64,000 nucleotides of DNA from Erysipelotrichaceae bacterium (lineage in GTDB: Bacteria; Bacillota_I; Bacilli_A; Erysipelotrichales; Erysipelotrichaceae): the NCBI GenBank assembly GCA_017442805.1, contig JAFRZA010000033.1:1-64000 (forward strand), given 5' to 3'. The notes beneath the pieces are model-generated. The model was not told the DNA's origin and searched no databases. It saw only the letters and a program-made list of their open reading frames with translations. Positions 44,081 to 53,014 of the stretch are shown in pieces; within the stretch, counting starts at the first letter, position 1; each line of letters starts with the position of its first letter. Both the position numbers and the translations under genes were made by a program.

Positions 44081-45168
44081 TATCTCACTTCCTTCCCGAA
44101 GTTCAGAATGTTGGCATCTGATCTCTTTATGGTGTAGATCTCGCGCAGATCGGTCGTCGTGATGATGCTCTGAATGGAATTGGGCAGCAGGTTCAGCAGG
44201 CAGCTGCGGTGATTGCTGTCGAGTTCGGAGAAGACGTCATCAAGCAGCAGAATCGGGTATTCACGCTTGACCTGATAGATGATCTGCATGATGGAAAGCT
44301 TGATGGCCAGGATGACCATTCTCTTCTGACCCTGTGAACAGTACTTGGCAACGTTCCTGCCATCCAGGTAGAATTCATAGTCCTCCCGATGAATGCCGTT
44401 ATTGGTGGTCTTGAAGGCCAGGTCCTTGTCCAGAATGTTCTTATAGACAGCCTTCAGCTGCTTCTTCATTTCCTTTTCATCTTTCTTTTCCTTGATCATG
44501 GAACGGTAGACCATCATCAGCTGATGTCCTTCCTCACCATTGATCTGATTGAAGAAATATGACAGATAGGCATTCATGGAATTGATGAACTGATTTCTTT
44601 CCCTGATGATGTCAATCTGCGGTTCATACAGCATTTCCGTATAGGTATCCAGCAGAACCTTGTCATCGCCGGTCTTCAAAAAGGCGTTGCGCTGCTTCAG
44701 GGACTTCAGATACAGTGAAAGATTGTACATGTACTTCGGTGACAGTTTTCCCATTTCCATGTCGATGAGTTTTCTTCTGTCCTTTGGCGAGGAATCAAAG
44801 AGATTCATGTCGCTGGGTGAAAACAGCACGGCGTTGATCTTGCCGACGAATTCGGAATTCTTCTTGACCACGGCATTGTTGATCAGCAGGGTCTTGCCGT
44901 TTTTATGAAGAATGATGTCCAGGCGGTCTCTGCCATCCTTGGTGTTGACGGTACCTTCAACAGCCGCAAACTCCTCATTGAAGCTGATCATTTCCTTTTC
45001 ATCGTCATTGCGGTGGCTTCTGGTCGTCGAAAGGAGATAGATGGATTCCAGCAGATTTGTCTTGCCTACTCCGTTGGGACCAAGCAGGATGTTCATGCCG
45101 CTGGTGAAATTGATTGACTGATTCCGGTAATTGCGGAAATTCTTTAACTTAACATTGTCTAAATACAT
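44080..45168 (-). CDS. recF: DNA replication and repair protein RecF
   Basis: 362 residues with an SMC-like ATPase: Walker A GPNGVGKT (30-37), the [15 protein letters not shown] signature and Walker [12 protein letters not shown]. Works with RecO and RecR on gapped DNA. It overlaps yaaA by 10 bases and gyrB by one. Confidence 0.97.
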   Translation of the reverse strand: MYLDNVKLKNFRNYRNQSINFTSGMNILLGPNGVGKTNLLESIYLLSTTRSHRNDDEKEMISFNEEFAAVEGTVNTKDGRDRLDIILHKNGKTLLINNAVVKKNSEFVGKINAVLFSPSDMNLFDSSPKDRRKLIDMEMGKLSPKYMYNLSLYLKSLKQRNAFLKTGDDKVLLDTYTEMLYEPQIDIIRERNQFINSMNAYLSYFFNQINGEEGHQLMMVYRSMIKEKKDEKEMKKQLKAVYKNILDKDLAFKTTNNGIHREDYEFYLDGRNVAKYCSQGQKRMVILAIKLSIMQIIYQVKREYPILLLDDVFSELDSNHRSCLLNLLPNSIQSIITTTDLREIYTIKRSDANILNFGKEVR

Positions 45169-45371
45169 AACCTGACCTCATATTTCTTTCCATTTATCTC
45201 TACAGTATCGCCCGGGTAAATCTTCTTTCCACGGCGGTCTTCCTTCTCGCCGTTGAGCTTTATGTCATATCTCTTTACCGCAATCTTGGCTTCCCCGCCG
45301 GTGGAAATCCAGCCGGTAAGCTTCAATAATTGCTGCAGTTCGATATATTCGGTACTTATTTCAATTACCAT
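45159..45371 (-). CDS. yaaA: S4-domain RNA-binding protein YaaA
   Basis: 70 residues with an S4-like fold (LKLTGWISTGGEAKIAV, then GDTVEINGKKYEV). The start at 45371 gives the family N-terminus MVIEISTEYIEL; the longer frame reaches into the promoter. It is the standard small gene between dnaN and recF, thought to assist 50S subunit assembly. Confidence 0.9.
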   Translation of the reverse strand: MVIEISTEYIELQQLLKLTGWISTGGEAKIAVKRYDIKLNGEKEDRRGKKIYPGDTVEINGKKYEVRLCI

Positions 45372-45398
45372 AGGCGCATACTCTCCAATTTTACTAAC

Positions 45399-45407
45399 AT
45401 TATAGCA
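45399..45407 (-). promoter_or_regulatory. Extended -10 promoter of yaaA-recF-gyrBA
   Basis: TGCTATAAT on the minus strand, 28 bases upstream of the yaaA ATG. The -35 region overlaps the hairpin at 45410-45451 and is weak. Confidence 0.65.
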
Positions 45408-45409
45408 CA

Positions 45410-45451
45410 AAAAGGACTGTTTTCCTTATTTATTTGGCTTACAGTCCTTTT
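45410..45451. terminator. Hairpin between dnaN and yaaA, second terminator
   Basis: AAAAGGACTGT and ACAGTCCTTTT pair across a 20-base loop, with T runs on both strands. Read on the minus strand it would stop residual dnaN transcripts just before the yaaA -10 box. On the plus strand there is no gene for it to end. Confidence 0.6.
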
Positions 45452-45529
45452 TTTATCTTTTTAATATTAAAGTACCTTTTTCGCCTTTTGTCGCAGAGAC
45501 GGCCCTTAAACAGCCTTTAACGGCGCAAA

Positions 45530-45553
45530 AGAAAAGATGACCTCAGTCATCTT
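45530..45553 (-). terminator. Terminator of dnaN
   Basis: On the minus strand AAGATGAC-TGAG-GTCATCTT followed by TTC-TTTT, directly after the dnaN stop. Confidence 0.8.
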
Positions 45554-45559
45554 CATCTT

Positions 45560-46675
45560 TTAGGAATAGGTCTTGATGGGCAGTACCAGCTGCAGAACTT
45601 CATCATCATCTATTGATTTGATGATGAAAGGCTTCATGTTTCCACTGAAGGAAATCTTTACTTTCAGCGCGTTCAGAACCCTGATGGCATCATATACATA
45701 GTTTCCCTTATAGGAGATCGTCAGCGGCTCACCGGTATAGGAAACCGGCATTATTTTTTCCGCGGAAACTACTTCATTGCTGCGGGAAGTAATGTTGATT
45801 TCATTTTCGTTCAGTTCCATTCTGATGATGCAGACGCCTTCATTCTTAATGAAGCTGGCTCTGTCCAGAGCGTTGAGAATGTCTCTGGCATCGACAACCA
45901 GTTCATGAGCGAACTCGGAAGGAATCAGGCGGCTGGTTTCCGGATACAGACCTTCGATCAGCCTGGTCTGGATCATGACGCCGTCAGCGATGAACAGCGC
46001 CTTCTTTTCATTCAGAGCTACTCTGACATTTTCATCATCACCGACGATCTTGGCGATGTCATTCATGCTCTTGGTCGGAATGGTGACGTTGAAGTTATGG
46101 AAGGTATCAAGAACTATTTTCTTCTGAGCCAGGCGGTAGGAATCGGTTGCCACGCAGGTCATGGTATTACCTTCACAGTTCAGATTAAGGCCGGTCAGAA
46201 CCGGTTTGGTCTCCTTATCGCTGGCCGCGAAGCAGGTCTGGAAAACCAGATTCTTCAGAGCGGCGGAATTGATGACGAAGGAATCCTCCGGTTCGGAAAA
46301 ATCAATTAAGGGATAGGTGTCGGATCTTATGCCGTTAAGTTCGAAATTAACGGAAAGACCTCTTATGCTGGTATAGGTACCGTCAACGACTTCAACTTCG
46401 ACAAAGTCGCTGTCGATTTTCCTGATCATGTCGCCGATGTACTTGCCGTCCAGAAGGATGCTGCCTTCATTGATGATCTGCAGACCGTTTTCTTCATCGG
46501 AGAGAATGGTCGCTTCAATGGAAATATCGGAATCAGAAGCAGTCAGCTGAAGAATGTTGCCTCTGGTTGCCAGCTTGATGTTGTGAAGAACCGGCAGCGG
46601 AGAAGTCAGACTGACGGCACGGGAAACGATGTTGATCTTATCCAGAAAATCCTTCTTGTTGATTTTAAAGTACAT
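45560..46675 (-). CDS. dnaN: DNA polymerase III sliding clamp (beta)
   Basis: 371 residues, three-domain clamp of normal length, with the conserved SRAVS start region, GIRSDTYPLIDF and the C-terminal LVLPIKTYS (usual PMR-type end varied). An AAGGAGG ribosome binding site precedes the ATG. It is 151 bases downstream of dnaA with no terminator seen between them. Confidence 0.97.
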   Translation of the reverse strand: MYFKINKKDFLDKINIVSRAVSLTSPLPVLHNIKLATRGNILQLTASDSDISIEATILSDEENGLQIINEGSILLDGKYIGDMIRKIDSDFVEVEVVDGTYTSIRGLSVNFELNGIRSDTYPLIDFSEPEDSFVINSAALKNLVFQTCFAASDKETKPVLTGLNLNCEGNTMTCVATDSYRLAQKKIVLDTFHNFNVTIPTKSMNDIAKIVGDDENVRVALNEKKALFIADGVMIQTRLIEGLYPETSRLIPSEFAHELVVDARDILNALDRASFIKNEGVCIIRMELNENEINITSRSNEVVSAEKIMPVSYTGEPLTISYKGNYVYDAIRVLNALKVKISFSGNMKPFIIKSIDDDEVLQLVLPIKTYS

Positions 46676-46826
46676 GCGGGCCTCCTTGCGCTATATATTT
46701 TCTTTTTCTTTTTTGGTTATTACTATTATTAAGCCTGTTGATATGGGTGAAAAGTACTGAAAACCCTTTGTATATCATTATTTTAACAGAGTTTTCCTCT
46801 GTTGTTAATTCAGGGGAAGAGGGGAA
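46676..46826 (-). other. dnaA-dnaN intergenic region
   Basis: AT-rich. It holds a short dyad AACAGAG/CTCTGTT (about 46794-46812) without a following T run, and a weak candidate dnaN promoter (TTCACC, 17 bases, TAATAG on the minus strand). I see no clear DnaA box TTATCCACA here. Confidence 0.5.
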
Positions 46827-48191
46827 TTAATGAAGTTTTGCTTCGATTTCCCTGACTGCCCGGCGGTAGGATTCATTGGTCTTGAGACTGTTTTCAATCT
46901 TCTCAAAAGCCGATGATACGGTGGAATGATCCCTGTTTCCGAATTCCTTGCCGATCTGCAGATAGGAAAGATCCAGATGCTTGCGGCAGAGATACATGGA
47001 AATGTGACGGGCATTGGCAATGTTCTTGGTACGGGACTTGCTCTTGAGCTGCTTTTCCGTCAGTCCGTAGTATTCGGAAACGGTCTTGATGATGTCTCTT
47101 ACCTCCAGGGAATCCTTATTTGATTCACTGACGCTCTTATTGTCCTTGAAGGCCTCCATGGCCATGTTGAGGTCAATGACGTCAGACTTGGAGAAGTTGA
47201 TGGAATAGAACAGCAGCCGGTTGAGTGCTCCTTCCAGATTACGGACATCGGAAGAAAAATTCTTGGCGATGTAGGAAAGAACTTCCGGTCTGATTTCAAT
47301 GGCAGCCTGATCCTTCAGCTTCGTCTGCTGAATCTTCTGTTCAAGGATCTTATAGGCCGTCTGTTCCTCAAGGGACTGAATCGTTACGGAAAGACCCTGG
47401 GTAAAGCGCGTTCTCAGTCTTTCCTCAATGTCCTTGATTTCATAGGGCGGACGGTCGGAAGTCAGAACGATCTGCTTATGATTATTGTATAATTCGTTGT
47501 ATATTTCAAAGAAGACATCATTGGTCTTCGGTTTGTTTGAAAGATTCTGAATGTCGTCAAAAAGCAGGACATCCAGGGAGTTCAGCTGATTCTTGTATTC
47601 GTCGATGCGCTGTTCGCGAATCGAAGTGGTTACTTCCTTAACCAGGTCGGTTGAGGATATGTATAATATTTTCTTATCCTGGTCGTTTTCCTTGATGTAG
47701 TTGCCGATGGCGGAAAGCAGATGAGTCTTTCCCAGACCGGATGACCCGTAGATCACCAGGGGGTTGAGTGAACTTATGCCGGGATTTCGGGCTACCGAAA
47801 AGGCCGCGGTCTTTGCCTCGATGTTGCTGGGTCCCTCTACGAAATTATCGAAGGTGAGACCCTCAATGACATTATCGTTAAGAACCTTCTCTATTTCCGT
47901 TTCGATGGAGACCTTCTGAACCTTCTGATAGTCATCGCAGGTCTGAACGGAAACAGTGATTGGCTTCTTAAGCAGGCTCTGGAAACAGGAATTGATGATG
48001 CTGCTGTTTTCGGCGAGGTTGAGGACGATGCTGTTAAACATGAAAGGAGTGGTAACAACAGCTTTGTTTTCATCCAGTTCAACCAACTCAGTATTCTCGA
48101 AATAAACGGCAAGGGATTCGTTTTTGTTTTCCGCGAGGATCGCGTCGATTCTCTCCAAAACCTGTTCCCAAATGAAACTCAATCCAGACAT
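46827..48191 (-). CDS. dnaA: Chromosomal replication initiator DnaA
   Basis: 454 residues: N-terminal domain I, linker, AAA+ domain with Walker A GSSGLGKT (149-156) and LFDDIQNL, and a C-terminal DnaA-box binding helix-turn-helix with the signature DHSTVSSAFEKI. It binds DnaA boxes and opens the origin, most probably the region just upstream. Confidence 0.97.
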   Translation of the reverse strand: MSGLSFIWEQVLERIDAILAENKNESLAVYFENTELVELDENKAVVTTPFMFNSIVLNLAENSSIINSCFQSLLKKPITVSVQTCDDYQKVQKVSIETEIEKVLNDNVIEGLTFDNFVEGPSNIEAKTAAFSVARNPGISSLNPLVIYGSSGLGKTHLLSAIGNYIKENDQDKKILYISSTDLVKEVTTSIREQRIDEYKNQLNSLDVLLFDDIQNLSNKPKTNDVFFEIYNELYNNHKQIVLTSDRPPYEIKDIEERLRTRFTQGLSVTIQSLEEQTAYKILEQKIQQTKLKDQAAIEIRPEVLSYIAKNFSSDVRNLEGALNRLLFYSINFSKSDVIDLNMAMEAFKDNKSVSESNKDSLEVRDIIKTVSEYYGLTEKQLKSKSRTKNIANARHISMYLCRKHLDLSYLQIGKEFGNRDHSTVSSAFEKIENSLKTNESYRRAVREIEAKLH

Positions 48192-48600
48192 AAAATCACT
48201 CTTTCGTAAGATAATAATAATCTCCGCACAGGTGAAAATCTATATGAAAATTTGTTTCAAAAAGTTATTAACAGAACCTTGAAATCATAAAGCTTTTAAT
48301 ATAAACGTGTTTTTGAGTTTTCCCCCGTTTTCCACAATTTTTGATGTGGAAAACTTTGGGGATAACTTCTTTCCACATTGGGGAAAATGGGGGAAAAGGG
48401 GAAAAAACAGCGCTTTCCAAGGAGTTTTCCCCATAAAAAAGCGCAGAAATACCTTTATATGAAACAAAAAAAGAAATTTATGCCAATAATCCCATCCTGC
48501 TGAAAAGGCGGTTTTCCCCAGGTGGATAACCGAAAAAAGCCGATAGCCGGAATACCTGCGGCGGAAGAGAAAAAGTCATCCTCAGGGCTATGTGCTATAA
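48192..48600. other. oriC: Probable replication origin (oriC)
   Basis: No gene lies here, and transcription diverges from it. From dnaA outward: a triplet run GATAATAATAATC (48210-48222, possibly DnaA-trio-like), an AT-rich stretch (about 48232-48310), then DnaA-box-like sites TTTTCCACA (48328-48336), TGTGGAAAA (48345-48353), CTTTCCACA (48369-48377) and GGTGGATAA (48521-48529). A second AT-rich patch lies at about 48433-48482. The boxes are variants; no perfect TTATCCACA was seen. The dnaA neighbourhood and gene-strand switch support the call. Confidence 0.85.
48327..48354. repeat. Perfect inverted repeat of two DnaA-box-like sites
   Basis: GTTTTCCACA, an eight-base spacer, TGTGGAAAAC: ten-base arms that are exact inverses, each containing a TTTTCCACA box. 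A head-to-head DnaA pair inside oriC. Confidence 0.8.
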
Positions 48601-48623
48601 TCAATTAAGATGGAGGAGTATCG

Positions 48624-50381
48624 ATGTTCAGAAGATTCATTCAGATCCTGACGGCTGCCGTCATCATCCTGACCGCTCTGACAGTCAGAACTTCAGCTCA
48701 GCAGAAGGCTCAGCTGATGGTTTTGAACGCGGGCATCGAAATGAAGCTCGAACCATCGGAAAACAGCGAACCGCTGAAGATCGACAATGTGGTTCAGTAC
48801 TTCGTCCGGGAAGGAATCTATGACATCAGCCGGGAAATAAACGTCAGTGAAACGGAAAAGTGGTACGGCGTTCTTTTCGGTGATGAGGAACAGAGCGTTG
48901 AAGTCTACATCAACGCGGTCAATGTTGAACTGCTGGACATGGAATTCGAAAAGAAAATGAAGGACGAAGCCTTTCCGGAAGACTACGTGATCCTGCTGAG
49001 GAAACTCCACAAGCTTCACCCTTCCTGGGTTTTCAGCGCCTTCCATACCAACATCAAGTGGGACACCATGGTCGAGAAGGAGAGCGTTCTGCGCAAGAAC
49101 CTGGTTTCCGGGTCCAATGTCAATCTGCGCAGCACACAGGAAGGAGCTTACGATCCGGTTACCGGACAGTTCATTCCCCTTGACGGAAACAGCTGGTATC
49201 AGGCCAACAGCGAGACCATTGCCTATTACATGGATCCCCGCAACTTCCTCAACGAAACCAACATCCTCATGTTCCTGCATCTGGCTTTCAATTCCAGCGA
49301 AGGAGAAGCGCTTGTTCAGCAGGTTCTGAACAACACCTTCATGTCCGGAAAGGACCCAATCGACAAAATCAATTATTCCCAGATCTTCTATGACGCCGGA
49401 GAAAACGCCGGAGCCTCTCCCATTTATCTGGCCACCCTGGCAAAGCAGGAATCGGGAGTAAACGGCAGCAGCGCTACCAGCGGAGCGGCGTTTACCTATA
49501 ACGGAAAGACCTATTCCGGACTTTATAACTTCTTCAACATCGGCGCCTCTTCAGGAACCGATAACTGGAAAAAGGGACTGATCTTCGCCAACGGCGGCGA
49601 AGACGGCTCAGCCACTACCTATGAAAGACCGTGGACCAGCCCGGTAAAGGCCATTCGCGGCGGCGCGCTGTGGATCGTCAAGGGCTACATCAACAAGGGA
49701 CAGGATACGATGTATCTGCAGAAGTTCAACTGCACCTCATACTCGACGTATTCACACCAGTACATGACCAATGTCATGGCCGCTTATTCCCAAAGCAGGA
49801 TCATGTACAACACCTATAAGAACAACGCGGCACTGGATCTGGATCTGAATTTCCGCATACCGGTGTATCTGGAAATGCCGGAAGAAACGGCTCTGCCGAC
49901 CTCCATAACCTATCCGCCCTCACCGAATGATCCCGATCCCAGCGAGGTCTATACCGGCGACATGATCGTTGACCTGGATTTGTCAAACAACGACGGGTAC
50001 CTCAGCGGTTTCCAGCTGTCGATGACGTATGAAGAATTCAAGAACAAGATCAGACTGATCAACAGCGCTGCCACGGCCAGGATCGAAGCCGGCGGCAGGG
50101 AAATAACCGATGAGACGCTGCTGTCCAGCGGACAGATCCTGAACTACACGACGGAAGAAGGGACCAGTACCTATACGATCGTCATCAGGGGAGATCTGGA
50201 CGGCGATGGCCGGATCAACACCAGAGACTATGTGATATACCGCAAGGTCCTGCTGGGAGTCAGTGAAATCAAAGGCGCTTATCTGAAAGCCGCCCTGCTG
50301 GATGGTGAAAGCAAGCCGACAACCAGGAGCTTCATCATCATGAGAAAACACCTGCTTGATATTTCTCATATAACGCAGTAA
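48624..50381 (+). CDS. Secreted N-acetylglucosaminidase-like autolysin with C-terminal dockerin-like domain
   Basis: 585 residues. Signal peptide (about 1-25, ending TSAQ), an N-terminal beta region, then a glucosaminidase-like domain (about 190-420) with the probable catalytic Glu in LAKQESG and conserved YNFFNIGA and RGGALWIVKGYI. A Pro-rich linker (YPPSPNDPDPSE) leads to a beta domain and, at the end, a dockerin-like module: the first calcium loop DLDGDGRINTRDY is intact while the second (LLDGESKPTTRSF) is degenerate. The gene starts just right of oriC with GGAGG and a TATAAT box (48595-48600). The next gene encodes a cohesin-like protein, its probable partner. Confidence 0.82.
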   Translation: MFRRFIQILTAAVIILTALTVRTSAQQKAQLMVLNAGIEMKLEPSENSEPLKIDNVVQYFVREGIYDISREINVSETEKWYGVLFGDEEQSVEVYINAVNVELLDMEFEKKMKDEAFPEDYVILLRKLHKLHPSWVFSAFHTNIKWDTMVEKESVLRKNLVSGSNVNLRSTQEGAYDPVTGQFIPLDGNSWYQANSETIAYYMDPRNFLNETNILMFLHLAFNSSEGEALVQQVLNNTFMSGKDPIDKINYSQIFYDAGENAGASPIYLATLAKQESGVNGSSATSGAAFTYNGKTYSGLYNFFNIGASSGTDNWKKGLIFANGGEDGSATTYERPWTSPVKAIRGGALWIVKGYINKGQDTMYLQKFNCTSYSTYSHQYMTNVMAAYSQSRIMYNTYKNNAALDLDLNFRIPVYLEMPEETALPTSITYPPSPNDPDPSEVYTGDMIVDLDLSNNDGYLSGFQLSMTYEEFKNKIRLINSAATARIEAGGREITDETLLSSGQILNYTTEEGTSTYTIVIRGDLDGDGRINTRDYVIYRKVLLGVSEIKGAYLKAALLDGESKPTTRSFIIMRKHLLDISHITQ

Positions 50382-50395
50382 GGAGGGAAGAGGAA

Positions 50396-51706
50396 ATGAA
50401 AAGAAAGATACTCATCATCATGACAAGTCTGCTGGTCACCCTTTCCGCTCTTACCTGCGTAAAGGCAGCCAGCGGAAGCGCCAGCGTTTCCGTCAGCAAT
50501 TCTTCGCCGGTCGTCGGCAACAAGATAACGCTGACGATCAAGCTGTCCTGTAATGACGGCGTCGGTGCAGCCATGGTCTACATCGACTACAACAGCAGTT
50601 ACCTCAGCAATCTGTCCGTCAAGAACAGCTCTTCAGTCTACGCCAACGGCAACAAGATCATCGTAGATGGCGCCGACAGCAAGTCCGTCACCATAACCGC
50701 GACCCTGACAACCAAGAAGATCGGCAACACTTCCATACAGGTGACCGTTGACGACTGGTGCAGCTTCGCTTCGGAGGAATACATATCTGACAAGTCGATC
50801 ACCAAGAAGATCAGCATCGTCGCCAAGAGCGGCAACAACCCTTCACCGACCGACCTGTCCAAGGACGCTTCGCTGGCCTCCCTGGAGATCGAGGGTCTGG
50901 TGCTGGAAACCGAATTCGAAAGCGATGTCTTTGAATATACCGTCTATGCCCCCGCCAACACGGCCGTCGTTAAGGTCAACGCCAAGGCCAGCAGCGCCAA
51001 GGCCAGAATTGAAAAGACGGAATTCCCCGTTCAGGAAGGCTGGAACAGGCTTGATGTCATCTGCACGGCGGAAAACGGCGACAAGAAGACGTACACCCTC
51101 AATGTCTATGTTGAGGAAAAACCAACCGTATACTTTAATGAAAATACCCTGGGCGTGGTAAAGAACCTTGAACGGCTCACCGTTCCCGAAGGCTTTGAGG
51201 AAAGAAAGCTGACCGTTCAGGATGAAGAAATCAGCGTCTTCACCCGGGAAAAACTGAATCTGATTTATCTGGTTGATGAAGCCGGACAGGCAGATTTCTA
51301 TGTCTATGACGAAGAAAGGGAAACCGTCATCAGACGGTATGATCCGGTGGAGATCGACGGCCACAGCTACCTGCTGGTCAACAGTGATTACCAGCAGCAT
51401 CAGGAGATGGAAGAAGACTTCGTTCACTACAAGGTCTACATCGGCGAAACCGGCATCGACGGCTGGAAGTACCGGAACCAGAGCCTGTATGAATACGCCG
51501 TCATCGAGCTGATGGACGAAAACGGCAACAGCCGGCTGTACAGCTATGATCTGATCGAAAGGACCGTGCAGAGGTTTACGCTTCGGCAACCGGAAAAGAA
51601 GGAAAGTCCGTTAGGCAGCTATCTCAGCTACTCCGCGGCCGTGGCCGGCTTTGCGGCCTTTATCGCCGCTCTGGTTCTGGCGACCAGGAAAAAGACATCA
51701 GCGTAA
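50396..51706 (+). CDS. Membrane-anchored surface protein with cohesin-like and cadherin-like domains
   Basis: 436 residues. Signal peptide (about 1-24), a cohesin-like beta domain (about 26-145, SVSVSNSSPVVGNKITLTIKL and VYIDYNSSYLSNL), a cadherin-like beta-sandwich domain (about 158-245, LASLEIEGLVLETEFESDVFEYTVYAP), an unassigned 140-residue region, and a C-terminal transmembrane anchor (about 405-430) with basic tail. It lies 14 bases after the dockerin-bearing gene behind AAGGAGG. This predicts a two-protein system in which the anchor holds the autolysin at the cell surface. Pairing is inferred from domains and adjacency. Confidence 0.78.
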   Translation: MKRKILIIMTSLLVTLSALTCVKAASGSASVSVSNSSPVVGNKITLTIKLSCNDGVGAAMVYIDYNSSYLSNLSVKNSSSVYANGNKIIVDGADSKSVTITATLTTKKIGNTSIQVTVDDWCSFASEEYISDKSITKKISIVAKSGNNPSPTDLSKDASLASLEIEGLVLETEFESDVFEYTVYAPANTAVVKVNAKASSAKARIEKTEFPVQEGWNRLDVICTAENGDKKTYTLNVYVEEKPTVYFNENTLGVVKNLERLTVPEGFEERKLTVQDEEISVFTREKLNLIYLVDEAGQADFYVYDEERETVIRRYDPVEIDGHSYLLVNSDYQQHQEMEEDFVHYKVYIGETGIDGWKYRNQSLYEYAVIELMDENGNSRLYSYDLIERTVQRFTLRQPEKKESPLGSYLSYSAAVAGFAAFIAALVLATRKKTSA

Positions 51707-51775
51707 TTTCAATTTGCCTTCATCAAACCGACACATTCGGGAAGTATGATAATGAAGCAAAGGAGAGTCAGATTT

Positions 51776-52969
51776 ATGGATGAATACTTTGATATTGAGG
51801 AAAAGAAAAACGAAGAGGAAATAAAAGAGCAGCAAGAGGAACAGGTAGATGTCCGTCAGGAAACCTACCCCCTCGAAAGGGAAAAGAGCAGCGGCGTGAA
51901 AGCCGGCTGGCTGATCCTTGCCGTGGCTGGTTCCCTGCTGCTTTCCGTCATCAGCTCGGTGGTGACCGCCGGCATCGTCGCCAAGAAGGCCGTCAGCACC
52001 GTGGTCGTCTATGAAGGAAAGGAAAAGGAAGAAACCAGAGTCATTCAGCAGACCGATTACACGGAGCTGGTTGAAGAAGTAAAGAATACCGTTGTGGAAG
52101 TATACACCGAACAGGTTTCCTATAACAGCTATTTCGGCAACTACGTCACCGAAGGAGCCGGCAGCGGCGTCATCTATTCGGCTGACGGCTACATCATCAC
52201 CAACAACCACGTCATCGATGGCGCCAGCAGCATCTTCGTCACCCTGGCCAACGGCGAGAAGTACAACGCCGAACTGGTAGCCACTGACGTCAAGAGCGAT
52301 CTGGCAGTCATCAGGATCGAAGCCGAAGGACTGCAGCCGGCCGTACTGGGCAACAGTGAAAAGATCGCGGTCGGTCAGATCTGCATCGCCATCGGCAACC
52401 CGATGGGTACGCTGGGCGGAACGGTTACCGCCGGCATCGTCAGCGGTCTGTCCCGCGATGTCACCATTGAGAACGTTCCGATGACCCTGATGCAGATCAA
52501 CGTGGCCATTTCCCCGGGCAACTCCGGCGGCGGTCTGTTCAGCAGCAACGGCGAGCTGATCGGCATCGTCAACGCCAAGAGCGTCAGCGAAAACGTCGAA
52601 GGCATCGGCTTTGCCATTCCGATCGATGTCGTCAAAGAGGTGGTCGAACAGCTGATCACCCAGGGCTATGTCACCGGCAGAGCTCAGCTGGGCATCAAGT
52701 GCGTCAGCATCGACAGCGTTCAGAAAGCCTGGAACTACAATGTTACCAGCTACGGCGTTCTGGTCATGGAAGCCGTTGAGGAAAACGCCAAGGCAGCAGG
52801 CCTGCAGGAAAACGACCTGATCGTCGCCGTTGACGGCACCAAGGTTGAAAGCCTGGCGGCGGTGCAGAAACTGCTGTACGGTTACCAGGCCGGTCAGAAG
52901 GTGACCCTGACTGTCCTGAGAGAAGGTCAGCAGATCAGCGTTGATCTGGTCCTCAGTCAGAAGAAATAA
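51776..52969 (+). CDS. htrA: HtrA/DegP-family membrane-anchored serine protease
   Basis: 397 residues: an acidic cytoplasmic N-terminus, one transmembrane segment (about 45-68), a trypsin-like domain with His145 (NNHVID), Asp175 (KSDLAVI) and Ser250 (SPGNSGGG), and a C-terminal PDZ domain (about 300-395). The ATG at 51776 follows AAAGGAG; an upstream in-frame ATG lies before that site. It degrades or refolds proteins outside the membrane. It may process the two surface proteins encoded upstream, but this is only context. The gene occurs near the origin in many Bacillota. Confidence 0.95.
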   Translation: MDEYFDIEEKKNEEEIKEQQEEQVDVRQETYPLEREKSSGVKAGWLILAVAGSLLLSVISSVVTAGIVAKKAVSTVVVYEGKEKEETRVIQQTDYTELVEEVKNTVVEVYTEQVSYNSYFGNYVTEGAGSGVIYSADGYIITNNHVIDGASSIFVTLANGEKYNAELVATDVKSDLAVIRIEAEGLQPAVLGNSEKIAVGQICIAIGNPMGTLGGTVTAGIVSGLSRDVTIENVPMTLMQINVAISPGNSGGGLFSSNGELIGIVNAKSVSENVEGIGFAIPIDVVKEVVEQLITQGYVTGRAQLGIKCVSIDSVQKAWNYNVTSYGVLVMEAVEENAKAAGLQENDLIVAVDGTKVESLAAVQKLLYGYQAGQKVTLTVLREGQQISVDLVLSQKK

Positions 52970-52975
52970 GCGAAG

Positions 52976-53003
52976 AAAAGATTTGCCTAAGCAAATCTTT
53001 TTT
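52976..53003. terminator. Bidirectional terminator between htrA and sbcC
   Basis: AAAGATTTGC-CTAA-GCAAATCTTT with T following, between convergent genes. Confidence 0.9.
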
Positions 53004-53014
53004 CTTTACGGAAA

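Noticed and set aside
48285-48467. 60-codon minus-strand frame within oriC
   Set aside because: It is composed of DnaA-box-like and poly-A/T tracts; no ribosome site or homology.
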